Assembly: GCA_030710605.1 (NCBI GenBank)
Contig: CP092875.1
Location: 67,080,469-67,144,468, forward strand
Direction: 5' to 3'
Source of the DNA: Cordylochernes scorpioides
Taxonomy: Eukaryota; Arthropoda; Arachnida; Pseudoscorpiones; Chernetidae
DNA length: 64,000 nt
Positions 23,503 through 33,873 of the stretch are shown piece by piece (position 1 is the first letter of the stretch; every line of letters starts with the position of its first letter). A program made the position numbers and the translations under genes. The notes beneath the pieces are model-generated. The model did no database searches. It worked only from the letters and a program-made list of their open reading frames with translations, and was not told the origin of the DNA.

Positions 23503-23574
23503 GTCCACTGTAGCCTAGTGGACATGGCATCTGCCCGGTAAGCGGAACACAGTGGGTTCGATTCCCATCCCTGG
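23503..23574 (+). tRNA. tRNA-like core of FB-A (pseudo-tRNA)
   Basis: 72 nt with A box TAGCCTAGTGG and B box GGTTCGATTCC, the Pol III internal promoter of tRNA genes. The acceptor 5' strand (TCCACTG) mismatches the 3' strand (CCCTGGA) in two places. The anticodon loop has C at position 33. A TTTTA follows. The reverse complement of its 3' half also lies upstream (23470-23487) as part of the fold-back. Related to 61510-61581; probably not a working tRNA. Confidence 0.55.
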
Positions 23575-23712
23575 ACACTTTTATTTTATTTTTCCGTTTG
23601 TCATTACTCTTCACAATTCATCCTATCATACTTCATCCTTAAAGTTAGAAATGATCGCTATTTCTCTTTAAAATAAATTTCGATTTTTGTTTAAAAGAAA
23701 CATTCGCGGTAT

Positions 23713-24506
23713 TATTATTATTCTCATTATGTGCACGTACTTGGGGCATTGATACTCGGCGTAGATTGATCTTATATAAAGCTATGATACGCTCTACAAT
23801 AAGCTATGCATCAAATATTTGGTTTCCTTTTATCACTGCAGCAAAAAGATCCAAGTTGAATTCTATACAATATCAAATTCTTATTAGATGCATTCATGCT
23901 TATAGGACTTCATCTTCTTACATCACACATATACTAGCGAAAACCCCTTTACTGTCCGATTATCTTGAATTATTACAAACAAAGTATAATATGACAAATT
24001 CTCTCACAGATCGAACACTCAAAAAACCCCTTCAAAAAGAATTAAACAAACTATATCTGGATCTAAAATTTAAGTTTTATCTTTCTCAATCTAATGAACT
24101 GTTCAAGAAATTCTTTCCAATTGCTGTCCCAAATTTCATTTCTTCTGATAAATTCACTACTTTATTCTTAACTGGCAAAGGACCCTTCTTAAGTTTCCTA
24201 TTCAAACTGAATGTTATCAATGATCCAACATGTGAATGCCGCTTAGATGTTGAATCACCAGAGCATCTTCTTTTAACTTGCCCTTTGACTAATCAAATTG
24301 TATGTAGATACTTTGAAACATTACCAAATTCTCTTTGTGTATATACTCTATCTTATGAGAACTTTGTTAAGTTTAGAACTATTTGTACAATAATTTACCA
24401 AACAATACTAATCCATCGTGTAAATAATTAATCATATATATGTAAATAATACTAGCACAGCACAATAGTCCTTTGGACTTCGTGCTTTTGTAACAATAAA
24501 TAAAAA
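23713..24506 (+). mobile_element. 5'-truncated LINE with 11-bp target duplication
   Basis: Flanked by ATTCGCGGTAT at 23702-23712 and 24507-24517. It begins in mid-ORF and ends in an AATAAATAAAAA tail, as left by target-primed reverse transcription. The insertion lies in the FB-A arm, so it postdates that element. Confidence 0.9.
23715..24431 (+). pseudogene. Non-LTR retrotransposon ORF2, C-terminal 239 codons
   Basis: Open from the truncation point to the stop with no frameshift. It starts after the RT active site: TWGIDTRRRLILYKAMIRS and SYASNIWFP match the region just after the palm/thumb in LINE reverse transcriptases (usual form LYKAVVRPILTYG). A C-x-C-x8-H-x4-C knuckle (CECRLDVESPEHLLLTC) lies near the end. 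About 75 bp of 3' UTR follow. The catalytic domains and endonuclease are absent. The intact frame suggests a fairly recent insertion. Confidence 0.8.
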
Positions 24507-24545
24507 ATTCGCGGTATAAATGCAATTTTCGTTTTACAATCATCA

Positions 24546-25494
24546 GCCGCGTTATATTGTATTTTAAAATATTATTTATATTTCTACATAGGCTTTCTAA
24601 TAATTAGCAGATTTTGCCCAATTTTATTCATATTTATGTAAATCAACTATATAGATAAAAAATACATACATCATTGTTACACAACAGCAAAATAGATTAA
24701 AGGTATCAATTCGCATACATAACAAGTACAACATTTTATGTTGCAAACTATTTTTGAAGGTGTTCTAAGAATTGAGTCTGATTAGAATCTCAAGCAGGCT
24801 TTAAATGTCATAAAAAGTTGTTATTTTGCTAATTAGCTCGATGGAAAATTTTCCGTGAGGAAATCTTTCAAAATTAGATTATTAACTGTCAAAATAGAAG
24901 CCAGAGAATATTCCTTATTTAGTGAACATATATTAGCAATCTTTCACACTCTGTTCAGTAATAAAAACAAATAATCAGCTTTGAAAAATTTTGAACGTTC
25001 ACCTGGATACCATTGTATATTTCCGAAGACACAGCTCTTCCTTTAATTATGCATAAAAACGATTCTTATGCTCAGATATACAAGTTTGTTTTTGTCTGAA
25101 TTTGCCAAAACTCTAGTGTTTTGGCTCATTCATCATCACCTCTAGTAAGATTATTTACTATGGTAATGAACACAATGCATCGTTCTGATGTATAAATAAA
25201 GGGAGAGATGCCTCTTTAGCTATATATAACAAATAATCTTCAGCTAATAAACCTGTTTCTTTACCTGTTTTAAATAAATTACCTGTTTTACCAGTCAACT
25301 TAATCTATGGTGTGAGTCCCTGTCAGATCTCGCTATACTGTGTTAACCGAGAGGAACAGTCAGGATGTGGAGAGTTTTACAGTACCTCTCTGCACCTTGG
25401 AAGACCTTTAACAGAGTACAGGCAGTCGTGGTCTTGTTATATTATATAACAATATAAGGTTGCTGGTCTATATTACCATATATATATATATGAA
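24546..25494. other. No recognised feature
   Basis: AT-rich sequence. A more balanced patch at 25300-25450 has no clear ORF and no second copy in the window. Confidence 0.3.
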
Positions 25495-25539
25495 AAAACA
25501 ATAGAAAAAATAAAAGATAAGAGGGTCAAGTGTTGATAG

Positions 25540-25755
25540 TAAAAATAAAAATAAAAAAGGCATCTCCTGACCACGAACACATGTGCTTTTTAGATGGCAG
25601 AGCGCCATCTAGTGGAGCAAAAATAAACTAAACGTTTATTTAGCTTGTTCCGTGATATTTGGCCAAACCAATTTCTTTGATAAATCAAAAAAAGCCATCC
25701 ACGAACGCGTTTCGCGCTGTTGCTCGTGGTCAGGAGATGCCTTTTTTATTTTTAA
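25540..25755. mobile_element. Fold-back element, family FB-B
   Basis: Outer arms AAGGCATCTCCTGACCACGA and its complement; the interior has GATGGCAGAGCGCCATCTAG and the AACGCGTTTCGCGCTGTTG phrase. A GTTGATAGTAAAAATA stretch lies just outside the left end, as in other copies. Confidence 0.7.
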
Positions 25756-26229
25756 TGTATATATATATATATAACAAATAATCTTCAGCTGAACTACCTG
25801 TTTTAAATAAATATTTAATTAAAAAGGCATATATTGAATCAAAATATCATTTATTTTAACAATATTTTTACCTGTTTTCTTAATGGAAATATCCTTGGTT
25901 AGTGGCTCGTTATTGGCCAGACAGGCTGTTATCAATATTTTATCTTCCATTTATGGGCTGTAAAGAAAATATTCAGCGCAAATAACCTGGTATTGTTCGA
26001 TCAATCGATTGATCTCACATATCAGCAATTCCAAACTTTTCATTAATTATCTGGAAGTGATATCACATGACCTTGTCCATAGAATTCAATACCGGAATTC
26101 TTCTTCAGCGCTATTTCTTCGGAAATTTCACAACGAAATTTTATATATTCGGTTCTATATAAATATAAGGTTGAACTAAATGTTTGTAAACACCTGCAAC
26201 AAATTACAAATATATATTCATATAATATA

Positions 26230-26680
26230 TATATGAAAAAACAATAGAAAAAAAAAATTAAAGGTAAGTTGGTCAGGTGTTGATATTAAAAATAAAGAAG
26301 GCATCTCCTGACCACGAGCACATGTGCTTTTTAGATGGCAGAGCGCCATCTAGTGGAGCAAAAATAAACTAAACGTTTATTTAGCTTGCTCCGTGATATT
26401 TGGCCAACCCAATTTCTTGATAAATCAAGAAAAGCCATCCACGAACGCGTTTCGCGCTGTTGGCGCTTGTCAGCGTGGAGAAGGCTGTAACCACTGCGAC
26501 CAAAAAGATTTTTGGTCCCAGTGGCTTCCCGAAAAATCAAGAAATGGATATTTAAGGCCAAATTTGCGTAAAGACGCTTAACACATGAAAAAACAATAGA
26601 AAAAAAAATGCTCCACTAGATGGCGCTCTGCCATCTAAAAAGCACATGTGCTCGTGGTCAGGAGATGCCTTCTTTATGTA
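26230..26680. mobile_element. Fold-back element, family FB-B, with coding-like interior
   Basis: Arms at about 26294-26360 and 26608-26675 hold AAGAAGGCATCTCCTGACC and complement. The centre (26393-26581) contains a 62-codon frame with CNHCDQ and EKSRNGYLRPNLRKDA. The latter resembles DKSRNERLKPNFRKYAEHV encoded at 52603-52700. The interior therefore probably derives from a coding sequence I cannot name. Confidence 0.65.
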
Positions 26681-26699
26681 TAATAATATATATATGTAA

Positions 26700-27045
26700 G
26701 CAATAATTACCCAGAAATTATTTGAAAAAGTAAAAATTAATATCAGGTAAAATTTATGCTATGGTAATGCAGTCGTGGTTAAAATCTTGAAAATATGATA
26801 ATAAAAATAGCTTTGATCAGTAATTTCTTTAATTAAGCTAAAGGGTAATATTAAAAAAACATAATTTGATCAAAGTACTGCCTGGCTTAAGGCGTAAGAA
26901 TACAAAAAATGGAAAACTTATTTACATAATGTACAAAAGGTTTGAGTCGGCCAACAAGAAACAACAAGAATGAGTTTTTATAGAGGAATATTAAAATAAA
27001 CTTTTTACCTGATATTTATTTTTACTTTTTCAAATAATATATATA
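26700..27045 (+). mobile_element. Repeat family F, short copy with clear TIRs
   Basis: Ends carry AATTATTTGAAAAAGTAAAA and its complement near 27020-27040. The interior has CCTGGCTTAAGGCG and a truncated GAGTCGGCC. The visible inverted ends support a DNA-transposon-like mobilisation of family F. Confidence 0.6.
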
Positions 27046-27555
27046 TCCTTATAATTAAAAAGATATACTTATCCTTGGACGTTGAAAAACGTTTAATTAA
27101 AAAGATACTTATTCTCGAACGTTTAATTTATTATCTAAAATTGCTAGCAAGAGATTATATTGTAGGCAATCATATCATTTTATTTCTTATTATTTTGAAT
27201 CATATTATTTTATTTCATATAATTTTATTTCTTACTAGCGGATGTAACCGGCTTCGCCCAGGTTTTTCTCGAGGGAATGTTTGTAGTCTAGTAATAAGAA
27301 AATATACTACACCTAAAAACTATCAGAGAAAAGAGAAACCACGGAAGGTGAACAGAAAAATGCTTACAATGGATGTTATGTTTACGATATCAAGTTAAAT
27401 AAAAACAAAGATGAAATTTGCATATGTTGGTCACTATAAATTTGTATATTTGTTAGGCGAAATTAGAAACATGATAAAACAATTGGGTATTTAAAAACAA
27501 ATGTAGAAATAAAGGTTGAAGTATAATAAACAATGTTAAAGATTAGTTTTAATTA

Positions 27556-28888
27556 CACTGGTCAACAAGATTTTTGCACAAAAGAACCTGATTATGTTTC
27601 TAGTGTAACTTTTCATGCTGAACTCAAAAATCTAATCAGAAATTTCCCATCACGTATGGTTTTTTGCGTGACGGTCTTTTTTTAGTATTGGGATAAATAC
27701 AGTAAAAAATGCAAACAATGTCACGTAACTGGTTTATCAAAAAAAAATTTTCTTTGTCCACAAAGAAATAGCATCTTATCTACATGTCCTGAATCCAAAT
27801 ATACCATTAGTTTTTTTCTATTACGCAATATTTCTGAGATACACCTACTTGAAATTTGGAAATCTTGTTAATATATAGGCATATATGAACGAAACATTTA
27901 TTTATTGAAAAGCAGTGACAGTGGATTTTCTTCTATACTTTGCTTGTGGTAGATCCCTCTTGAGTGTCCAGCAGTAGTCGGCAAGCATAACGGGACTCCA
28001 TTTACCTTGGTACCGCTTCTCCATGCTTGATATATCTTGATGAAACCTCTCACCATGCTCATCGCTAACTGCGCCAAGATTGTCTGGAAAGAAATCTAGA
28101 TGTGAATGCAGGAAATGGATCTTGAGGGACATGTTACATCCCAGTGCCTTGTAGGAAAGCAACAGATCATTAACTATGTCTCGGTAATTTTCAACCTTGA
28201 CACTTCCTAAGAAGTTTTTGCAAACGTTTCTAAAGGAATTCCATGCTGCTGCTTCAACTTCATTCAAACTATTTTGAAAATTTCCATCCTGCTGCAATTC
28301 TCGAATCTGAGGTCCAACGAAAATGCCTTCTTTAATCTTCGCTTCATTTATACTAGAAATTTTTTGTTTTAGGTAGGCAAATCCACTGGCATTTCGATCC
28401 ATTGCCTTGACAAAGTTCTTCATTAATCCCAGTTTAATATGTAATGGTGGTAAGTAAATATTTTCTGAATCGATCAGGGGTAGTTTTGCAATATTTTTAT
28501 ATCCTGGAGTAAAGATTTTACGGTTTTGCCAGATTTTTTTAATGTAATGCCTTTCCCTATCTCTGCTATCCCACTCACATAGAAAACAACAAAAATTTGT
28601 ATATCCAAGCTGTAATCCACGCAAGAGAGCAACGACTTTCAAACCGCTGCATATTTTCCAACTGTATCTTTCGTATTCTATCTTTTTCAAAAGCAGTTTC
28701 ATGTTTTCGTAAGTCTCTTTCATGTTGGATGCATGTATTTATCCCAATACTAAAAAAAGACCGTCACGCAAAAACCATACGTGATGGGAAATTTCTGATT
28801 AGATTTTTGAGTTCAGCATGAAAAGTTACACTAGAAACACCATCAGGTTCTCTTGTGCAAAAAAAAAGGTTTTTTTTGTAGACCTGTG
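27556..28888. mobile_element. CACTG-ended DNA transposon, 1.33 kb
   Basis: Ends CACTGG / CCTGTG, with TIRs of about 145-154 bp (27556-27700, 28735-28888). TTA lies on both sides (27553-27555, 28889-28891) and occurs once at the empty site in Helitron copy 1 (near 8303). CACTG/CACTA ends with a 3-bp duplication fit the CMC (CACTA/Mirage/Chapaev) superfamily. The single ORF abuts the right TIR, so this is probably an internally deleted derivative. Confidence 0.85.
27902..28723 (-). CDS. Transposon protein, SDEHGERFHQDI family
   Basis: 273 codons, no stop or frameshift. Conserved blocks: CCFLCEWDSR (45-54), PPLHIKLGLMKNFVKAMD (92-109), GIFVGPQIREL (132-142), MSLKIHFLHSHLDFFP (198-213), SDEHGERFHQDI (220-231) and LADYCWTLKRD (247-257). 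From memory of the family, such proteins abound in arthropod genomes without an assigned domain, often longer at the N-terminus. The ATG lies 12 bp inside the right TIR. A transposase role is inferred from the TIRs and TSD; I cannot assign catalytic residues. Confidence 0.75.
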   Translation of the reverse strand: MKETYENMKLLLKKIEYERYSWKICSGLKVVALLRGLQLGYTNFCCFLCEWDSRDRERHYIKKIWQNRKIFTPGYKNIAKLPLIDSENIYLPPLHIKLGLMKNFVKAMDRNASGFAYLKQKISSINEAKIKEGIFVGPQIRELQQDGNFQNSLNEVEAAAWNSFRNVCKNFLGSVKVENYRDIVNDLLLSYKALGCNMSLKIHFLHSHLDFFPDNLGAVSDEHGERFHQDISSMEKRYQGKWSPVMLADYCWTLKRDLPQAKYRRKSTVTAFQ

Positions 28889-29750
28889 TTATTAATCAAG
28901 ATTGTGTGTGAATAGGTGAGAAAGATATAATATCGTTGTTGTTTTCTTGGCCGACTGTTTTACATATGGTGTTATCTTAAAATTGCTTGTTTTGAATATT
29001 TTTTAGATTGAGATTATTAGCTAGTATGTAAAAAATTAACTCTGTTGAATTTTAATAATAATTTTTTTTTTCATCGCAGTAAGGACAGTAGAAGTTCGTT
29101 TTATGTATAAAAGAAACATTCGCGCTTTTAAATCCTTTTATTTTATATGTATAGATGGCGCGTTATTGCTTTGTATTTATATATAAATAAAATTAACTCT
29201 GTTGATTTTTTTTTTGTATTTAATCGATAACAGCGAAGTTACGCATGTTAATGTTAGGAAATATATTTTGATGTTAAGCAAAACCTGCTCCATCTCGTTT
29301 TACATAAATGTTGAAAATTTGGTTGAAATTGATGCATTGTAACGAAAGTTTTTAGTGATGTCCACTTATGAAATTTCCATTTTATTAATATAGATTATTT
29401 TAAATCAATAATTGTAAATACCAAAATAAAAAACAACAGTTTAATTCTAAAAAATATAATCATCAATTCTCATGTTATTGTTGTAGACGAAGAACACGCT
29501 TGTTTTCGTATAAAAACGATAATAAAATTAATAGCTAAATTTAATGTGATTTAGTTAATAATTCTTGAATTATAAATATATTATAACATGCCTGCAGTGC
29601 CCCAACAATATTCTAAATTTAAAATTGGTTTAAAATATTATGGAACTTTGATTTGTTAAAAATTATCATGAAATAAAAACGTTTATTAAAAAAGATACTC
29701 ATACTTGGACGTTTACTTCCTTATCTAAAATTGTTAGCAAAGAATTATAT

Positions 29751-30440
29751 TCTAAATATCCATATAATATATGTTATATTTAGATATTATTTTATTTAAA
29801 ATTATATTTCATGGATTCAAATACTCTGCTAAATCGACCGCCAGAGGTCACGCTTCCCCTATAAAAACTCATTCTTGTTGTTTCCCGTTGGTCACCCCTG
29901 GGCTCAACACTATTGGACCCGTCTCTGCCTCCCCCTGGTCCTCCTCTATATCCCGGCTCTCCTGGCCTCACCTGGTGATGATCCCCTGGCCACCCATCCC
30001 CATGCCCCTCCAACTGTGCTTTATTTATATTCCGCTTTATTTGTCCATCGGGGCTCAAAAATCATTCATTTTGGTTAGCAGCCCCGTAAAATAAAGATAT
30101 TTCCTCCTTTGCCGTTGGTCACCCCTGGGCTCAAAAATAATACACTTTGGTTAGTAGCCTGTAAAACCATATTCTCTCTTTCCCGTTGGCCGGCTCAAAC
30201 CTTTTGTACATTATGTAAATAAGTTTTCCATTTTTTTATTCTTACGCCTTAAGCCAGGCAGTACTTTTATCAAATTATGTTTTTTTAATATTACCCATTA
30301 GCCTAATTAAAGCAATTACTGATCAAAACTATTTTTATTATTATACTTTCAAGATTTTAACCACGACTGCATTACCATAGCATAATCCACAAGATAATCA
30401 AAAATCAATAGAAATCTCTTATTTTTTCATAACATATATA
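29751..30440 (-). mobile_element. Repeat family F, long copy, reverse
   Basis: Outer parts match the short copies; 29875-30190 is an extra GC-rich centre. It shares GGGCTC...CATTTTGGTTAG with the centre of 44293-45242, and parts of it are repeated in tandem (GTTGGTCACCCCTGGGCTC twice). A minus-strand frame at 29792-30058 is proline/glycine-rich without a recognisable domain. Confidence 0.6.
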
Positions 30441-31097
30441 TATATCTAAATTAAATTTTTTGTAAGTGTTTACGAATTTTTAGAACAACCTTGTATCTAT
30501 TAAAGTGACATCATCAGGCTTATAGGGATATGTTTATTTTTTATTGATTCAATTGTTGGAAAATAAACTTATCTCTGGAACGCTGGTGATTTCACCTTAA
30601 TAAATTATATATGGAATTATATTCTATTTAATATTTGGAATATTTTTATCTTGTTTTTCACGCACACACACATATATATCCATTATTTGAAAAATATTAG
30701 AACCCTAATATCCAACCTAAAATAACAAATATATTTTCCCTATAGATATGGAAATGGAAAAGTGAGTGAGGGAGGGTAAATCACCAATTAGTATATGAAA
30801 TATAAGAACCGGCCTGCCAAGTTGACTAAATGTGGAGAAATGATAAATGTGGCGTCACTAAGCCTACTCTGACCTAATGTGCATGCCTTAGTGACGCTGG
30901 AAATTTCCATCATTCTTCTATGTTTTCCCCAGGATTCAGTCTAGTAACATAGCTAAATGTTTTCTTTACGCACTTTTACATATTTTTAAAAATAGAGAAA
31001 TCCATAAATAAACCTTTAATTAATACAATTTTTTTCTCCCCAATAATATAACAAAATATTTTTAAAACTTAATTCTGTTGACGTTATGTGGCGATGA
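30441..31097. other. AT-rich, one small hairpin
   Basis: A short inverted repeat (GGCGTCACTAAG / CTTAGTGACGCTGG) lies at 30853-30900. Nothing else recognised. Confidence 0.3.
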
Positions 31098-31205
31098 GTT
31101 TGTTGTTGACACATATTAAATATGTTTAATACCTTGATAAAGGTTGGCGTTCAGCCAACTGAAATATTGGTAAAATAAATGATATTTTGATCCAATATAT
31201 GTATT
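31098..31205 (+). repeat. Penelope-like terminal repeat with hammerhead-like fold
   Basis: Best preserved copy. ACCTTGATAAAGGTTGGC, loop GTTCA, GCCAACTGAAA: a 7-bp stem flanked by TTGATAA and GAAA. The tail reads ATTTTGATCCAATATATG. The fold resembles the core and stem II of a hammerhead ribozyme. Confidence 0.5.
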
Positions 31206-31261
31206 TTTAATTAAACCTTTTTACATATTTAATCTTTTATTTCAATAAATGATCCCTTGTA

Positions 31262-31926
31262 TCAATATTAAGTAAAATATATCAGGTCTCCAGGGAAAAG
31301 TATCTTTTCAAAACATTTTTATTGTTCTCTAGCTTTCGGGTACGGACGCTCTCCTACAGGAGAAAACCTGGTATAATAATTAACCAATAGAACACGAGTT
31401 AAATATAATCGGATACTATTTTATATAATTTTATAAAATCCTGTATATATGGAAACAAAATATTTTAAAATATATATCTAATATATCTATAGAATTTCAT
31501 AAAATTATGTAAAATACTATCCGATTATATTTAACTCATGTTCTACTGCGCAATTATTATACCAGGTTTTCTCCTGTAGGAGGGCGTCCGTTCCCGAAAG
31601 CTAGATGTCGTATATTTATATTTTAATTATATAATATAATATTGTATATAATATATTTTTATATAATAATAATATTAAATCCACAGATTATTATTTTGCG
31701 ATATATTGTATATATCATAACATATAATTTATCATCATATATTTCGATTGTTTACTTATAATTCTTAGGCTTGCATCTACTCCGGGGTAATATAATAAAA
31801 GCCATTTAAATAAATAAAGCCTAAAATATATTTCTACTTTCAAATCAACCTAAGTACACCACACTAGGGAATAAAAATGTTTTGAAAAGATACTTATCCC
31901 TGTAGGCCTGATATATTTTACTCAAT
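31262..31926. mobile_element. Nested fold-back elements
   Basis: Outer arms (AAAATATATCAGGTCTCCAG at 31273; complement near 31900) enclose an inner palindrome at 31331-31606. The inner one has arms CTAGCTTTCGGGTACGGACG and AATTATTATACCAGGTTTTC plus complements. The outer arms recur as a tiny palindrome at 60312-60405. Confidence 0.7.
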
Positions 31927-31943
31927 CATTTTTATTTTTATAC

Positions 31944-32249
31944 CTAGTACACGTAGTACAGACCATTGTAATCATGGTGGGTAGAAGTAGGCGACTGCTT
32001 TTACTGTAAATGTACCACATGTCTATGCATGTGAAAAGCAGTTCGACTTTGCACTTACAAATGTACAAGAGCCCCGTTTGGTTACAATGCACTCGCTGGT
32101 GGGGTTGGACTTTTGCAAGAATCGGGGCTATTGGAGCTTTCTTTTTTTTTTATATATAATAATAAAAAGTGTCCAATGCGAGAATCGAACCTGGGTCGTA
32201 GCGGTCGAAAACCAACGGTTCAGACCACATTTCAAACGGCCCCCTACAT
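31944..32249 (-). mobile_element. tRNA-derived SINE
   Basis: On the minus strand it starts with a tRNA-like head (GTGGTCTGAACCGTTGG ... GGTTCGATTCTC B box) at about 32249-32166, followed by a body ending GTACTACGTGTACTAG. Relatives are at 38761-39052 (complete), 46430-46580 (body only) and 59915-60062 (body, plus strand). Confidence 0.75.
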
Positions 32250-32589
32250 ATATAATCTTAATCATCAAGGTTATCTAGATTTTTATACATTTTTATCAAT
32301 GTTTTCTTATGTTTATTCTTATTTCCATTGAAGTAATTAAAATGATTTTGATTAAAGTAAGAATTGAATATACAAAGAGAGGCCAATATGTTTCTTTTTC
32401 TATTTAAATATGTCAATTTTCTTTATGTGGGTGATAAACATAAGACATTGTTCCAATACATTTTTAAAGAGATATTCTTCTTTCAGTACATGAATACCAT
32501 CCTCTCATAGGATATTATGGAATCAAAGCCACCTGTTTAATATACCTTGTCCTTAATTTTTTTGGAAGAGTATTGTTCAATGCAAGCAT

Positions 32590-33345
32590 TTATATTGTAA
32601 AACGACATGTGAAAATTATCCCGCATGTGTTTCTTTTAAACGAAGCAAATAATAATTTCTTAAGCTTTTTTCCTCAAGAAATCCCTAAATACTTTCGTCC
32701 AAATTTTTATAATACTCAATTAGTTACAAACCACGGAAATTTCAATAGTTTTTTAAATAGAATAAAGGTAGTGGAGGATTCAAGTTGCCTTTGTAGTATT
32801 GAGGAACAAACCTCAAGACATCTACCGATCGATTGCCCAGCATTTCAAGATTATAGAATGAAGAATGAACTAGTTGTTTGTGAACTTAACGATTTGATTT
32901 CCGATAAAAAAAATCATATTTAAAGTTCAATTCATTTTGTAAATACATTCTAAACTTTCTACAAAATCGGGATCTCTAATGTTTTCATGCGTTGAATAAT
33001 GTAAATAACTTATGTAAATAAACTTTTCTCCTTGTTTGGCGCAAGTATCCCTTGCGGGATATAGCGCTTTGGAAATAAAATAATTGAATAACCTAATATT
33101 TATTTTAAGGAGAAATAACGATTATTTCTAACCTTAGGGATGAAGTATGAAAGGATGAATTGTGAAGAGTAATGATAAACGGAAAATAAAAGTGTCCAGG
33201 GATGGGAACATTCATTCTTTCATAATTCATCCCTAAAGTTAGAAATAATCGTTATTTCTCCTTAAAATAAATATTGATTTTTCGTTTAAAGGAAACACAT
33301 GCGGGATAATTTTCACATGTCATTTTACAATCACAAGCCGCATTA
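32590..33345. mobile_element. FB-A fold-back split by a LINE fragment
   Basis: The left arm (ATTGTAAAACGACATGTG) is cut after AAACGAA near 32643; the arm resumes at about 33095 (TTTATTTTAAGGAG). The right half, with only the first part of the tRNA-like core (GTGTCCAGGGATGGG), runs to 33345. No exact target duplication is visible. Confidence 0.7.
32644..33090 (+). pseudogene. LINE ORF2 C-terminus and 3' tail
   Basis: The frame from about 32664 to 32923 reads EIPKYFRPNFYNTQ and CLCSIEEQ...HLPIDC, a C-x-C...H...C knuckle. The tail has CGCAAGTATCCCTTGCGGG and ATATAGCGC before AATAAAATAA. Same family as 19916-20385. The apparent start at 32573 lies in fold-back DNA and is not real. Confidence 0.7.
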
Positions 33346-33394
33346 TATTGTATTATAAAGAATTTATATGTAATTCTACTGTCCTAAAAGCTTA

Positions 33395-33620
33395 TTTCCA
33401 TAGTTTTTTTTTTAAATACCATTTCTGAGATATAACCCTTCAGTGTAGCATTATATATAAGCAGAATCGTTCAATACAGTATTAGAGCTCTAAAGAAACG
33501 GTCTGGTAGATTAAATTGGCGAAACCGATGTGAAGGTTCCCCACTGATAAGCCAAGTCCTCCCAATATTTTTCATGCAGTAAGGGCGCAGTATAAATTAG
33601 TTTCATTTGAATTTAAAATG
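33395..33620. repeat. FB-D fold-back, single arm
   Basis: Contains AGAAACGGTCTGGTAGATTA, AATTGGCGAAACCG and ATGCAGTAAGGGCG, the standard FB-D arm, without its partner. Confidence 0.55.
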
Positions 33621-33668
33621 AACATTCATGAGCTTTATGGTTATATTTCTTAAACTATAATGTCTATA

Positions 33669-33873
33669 AAGAAAAAGGAATATCCTGATCGTGCAACTAA
33701 AAGTTACTGATGGCTTGCGCCATCTATCGGAATAAATTTAAACTATTCATTTTTGGCCAATTCTTGAATAAATAAAAATGAATTAGTAGTTGATATCTAT
33801 TTCGACAAATGGCGCAAGTCATCAGAAAATTTTAACTGCACAATCAGAAGATGCCTTTTTCTTAATTTATTTA
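33669..33873. mobile_element. Fold-back element, family FB-C, complete
   Basis: Arms AAGAAAAAGG...CCTGATCGTGCAAC and complement, about 80 bp each, around an AT-rich centre. A third, partial arm lies just downstream (33927-33990). FB-C shares a short start (AAGGCAT.TCCT) with FB-B, so the two may be related. Confidence 0.75.

Larger units (their letters stand above)
23316..24545. mobile_element. FB-A fold-back with tRNA-like core, split by a LINE
   Basis: Left terminus AAAACGAAAATTGCATTTATACCG pairs with the right terminus ending near 24540. Inner arms (23331-23490 and 23575-23712) flank a tRNA-like core. The right end is separated from its arm by the LINE at 23713-24506; removing the LINE and one copy of its 11-bp target duplication restores a continuous palindrome. 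Confidence 0.8.
27235..29394 (-). mobile_element. Helitron copy 2, carrying nested insertions
   Basis: Collinear with 7984-8690. On the minus strand it starts TC at plus 29393-29394 and ends CTAG at plus 27235-27238, between host A (27234) and T (29395). Two insertions interrupt it: a CACTG transposon (27556-28888) and about 115 bp near 29060-29170 that match FB-D (GCAGTAAGGACAGTAGAAG). Without these, the length returns to about 0.7 kb. Confidence 0.85.
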
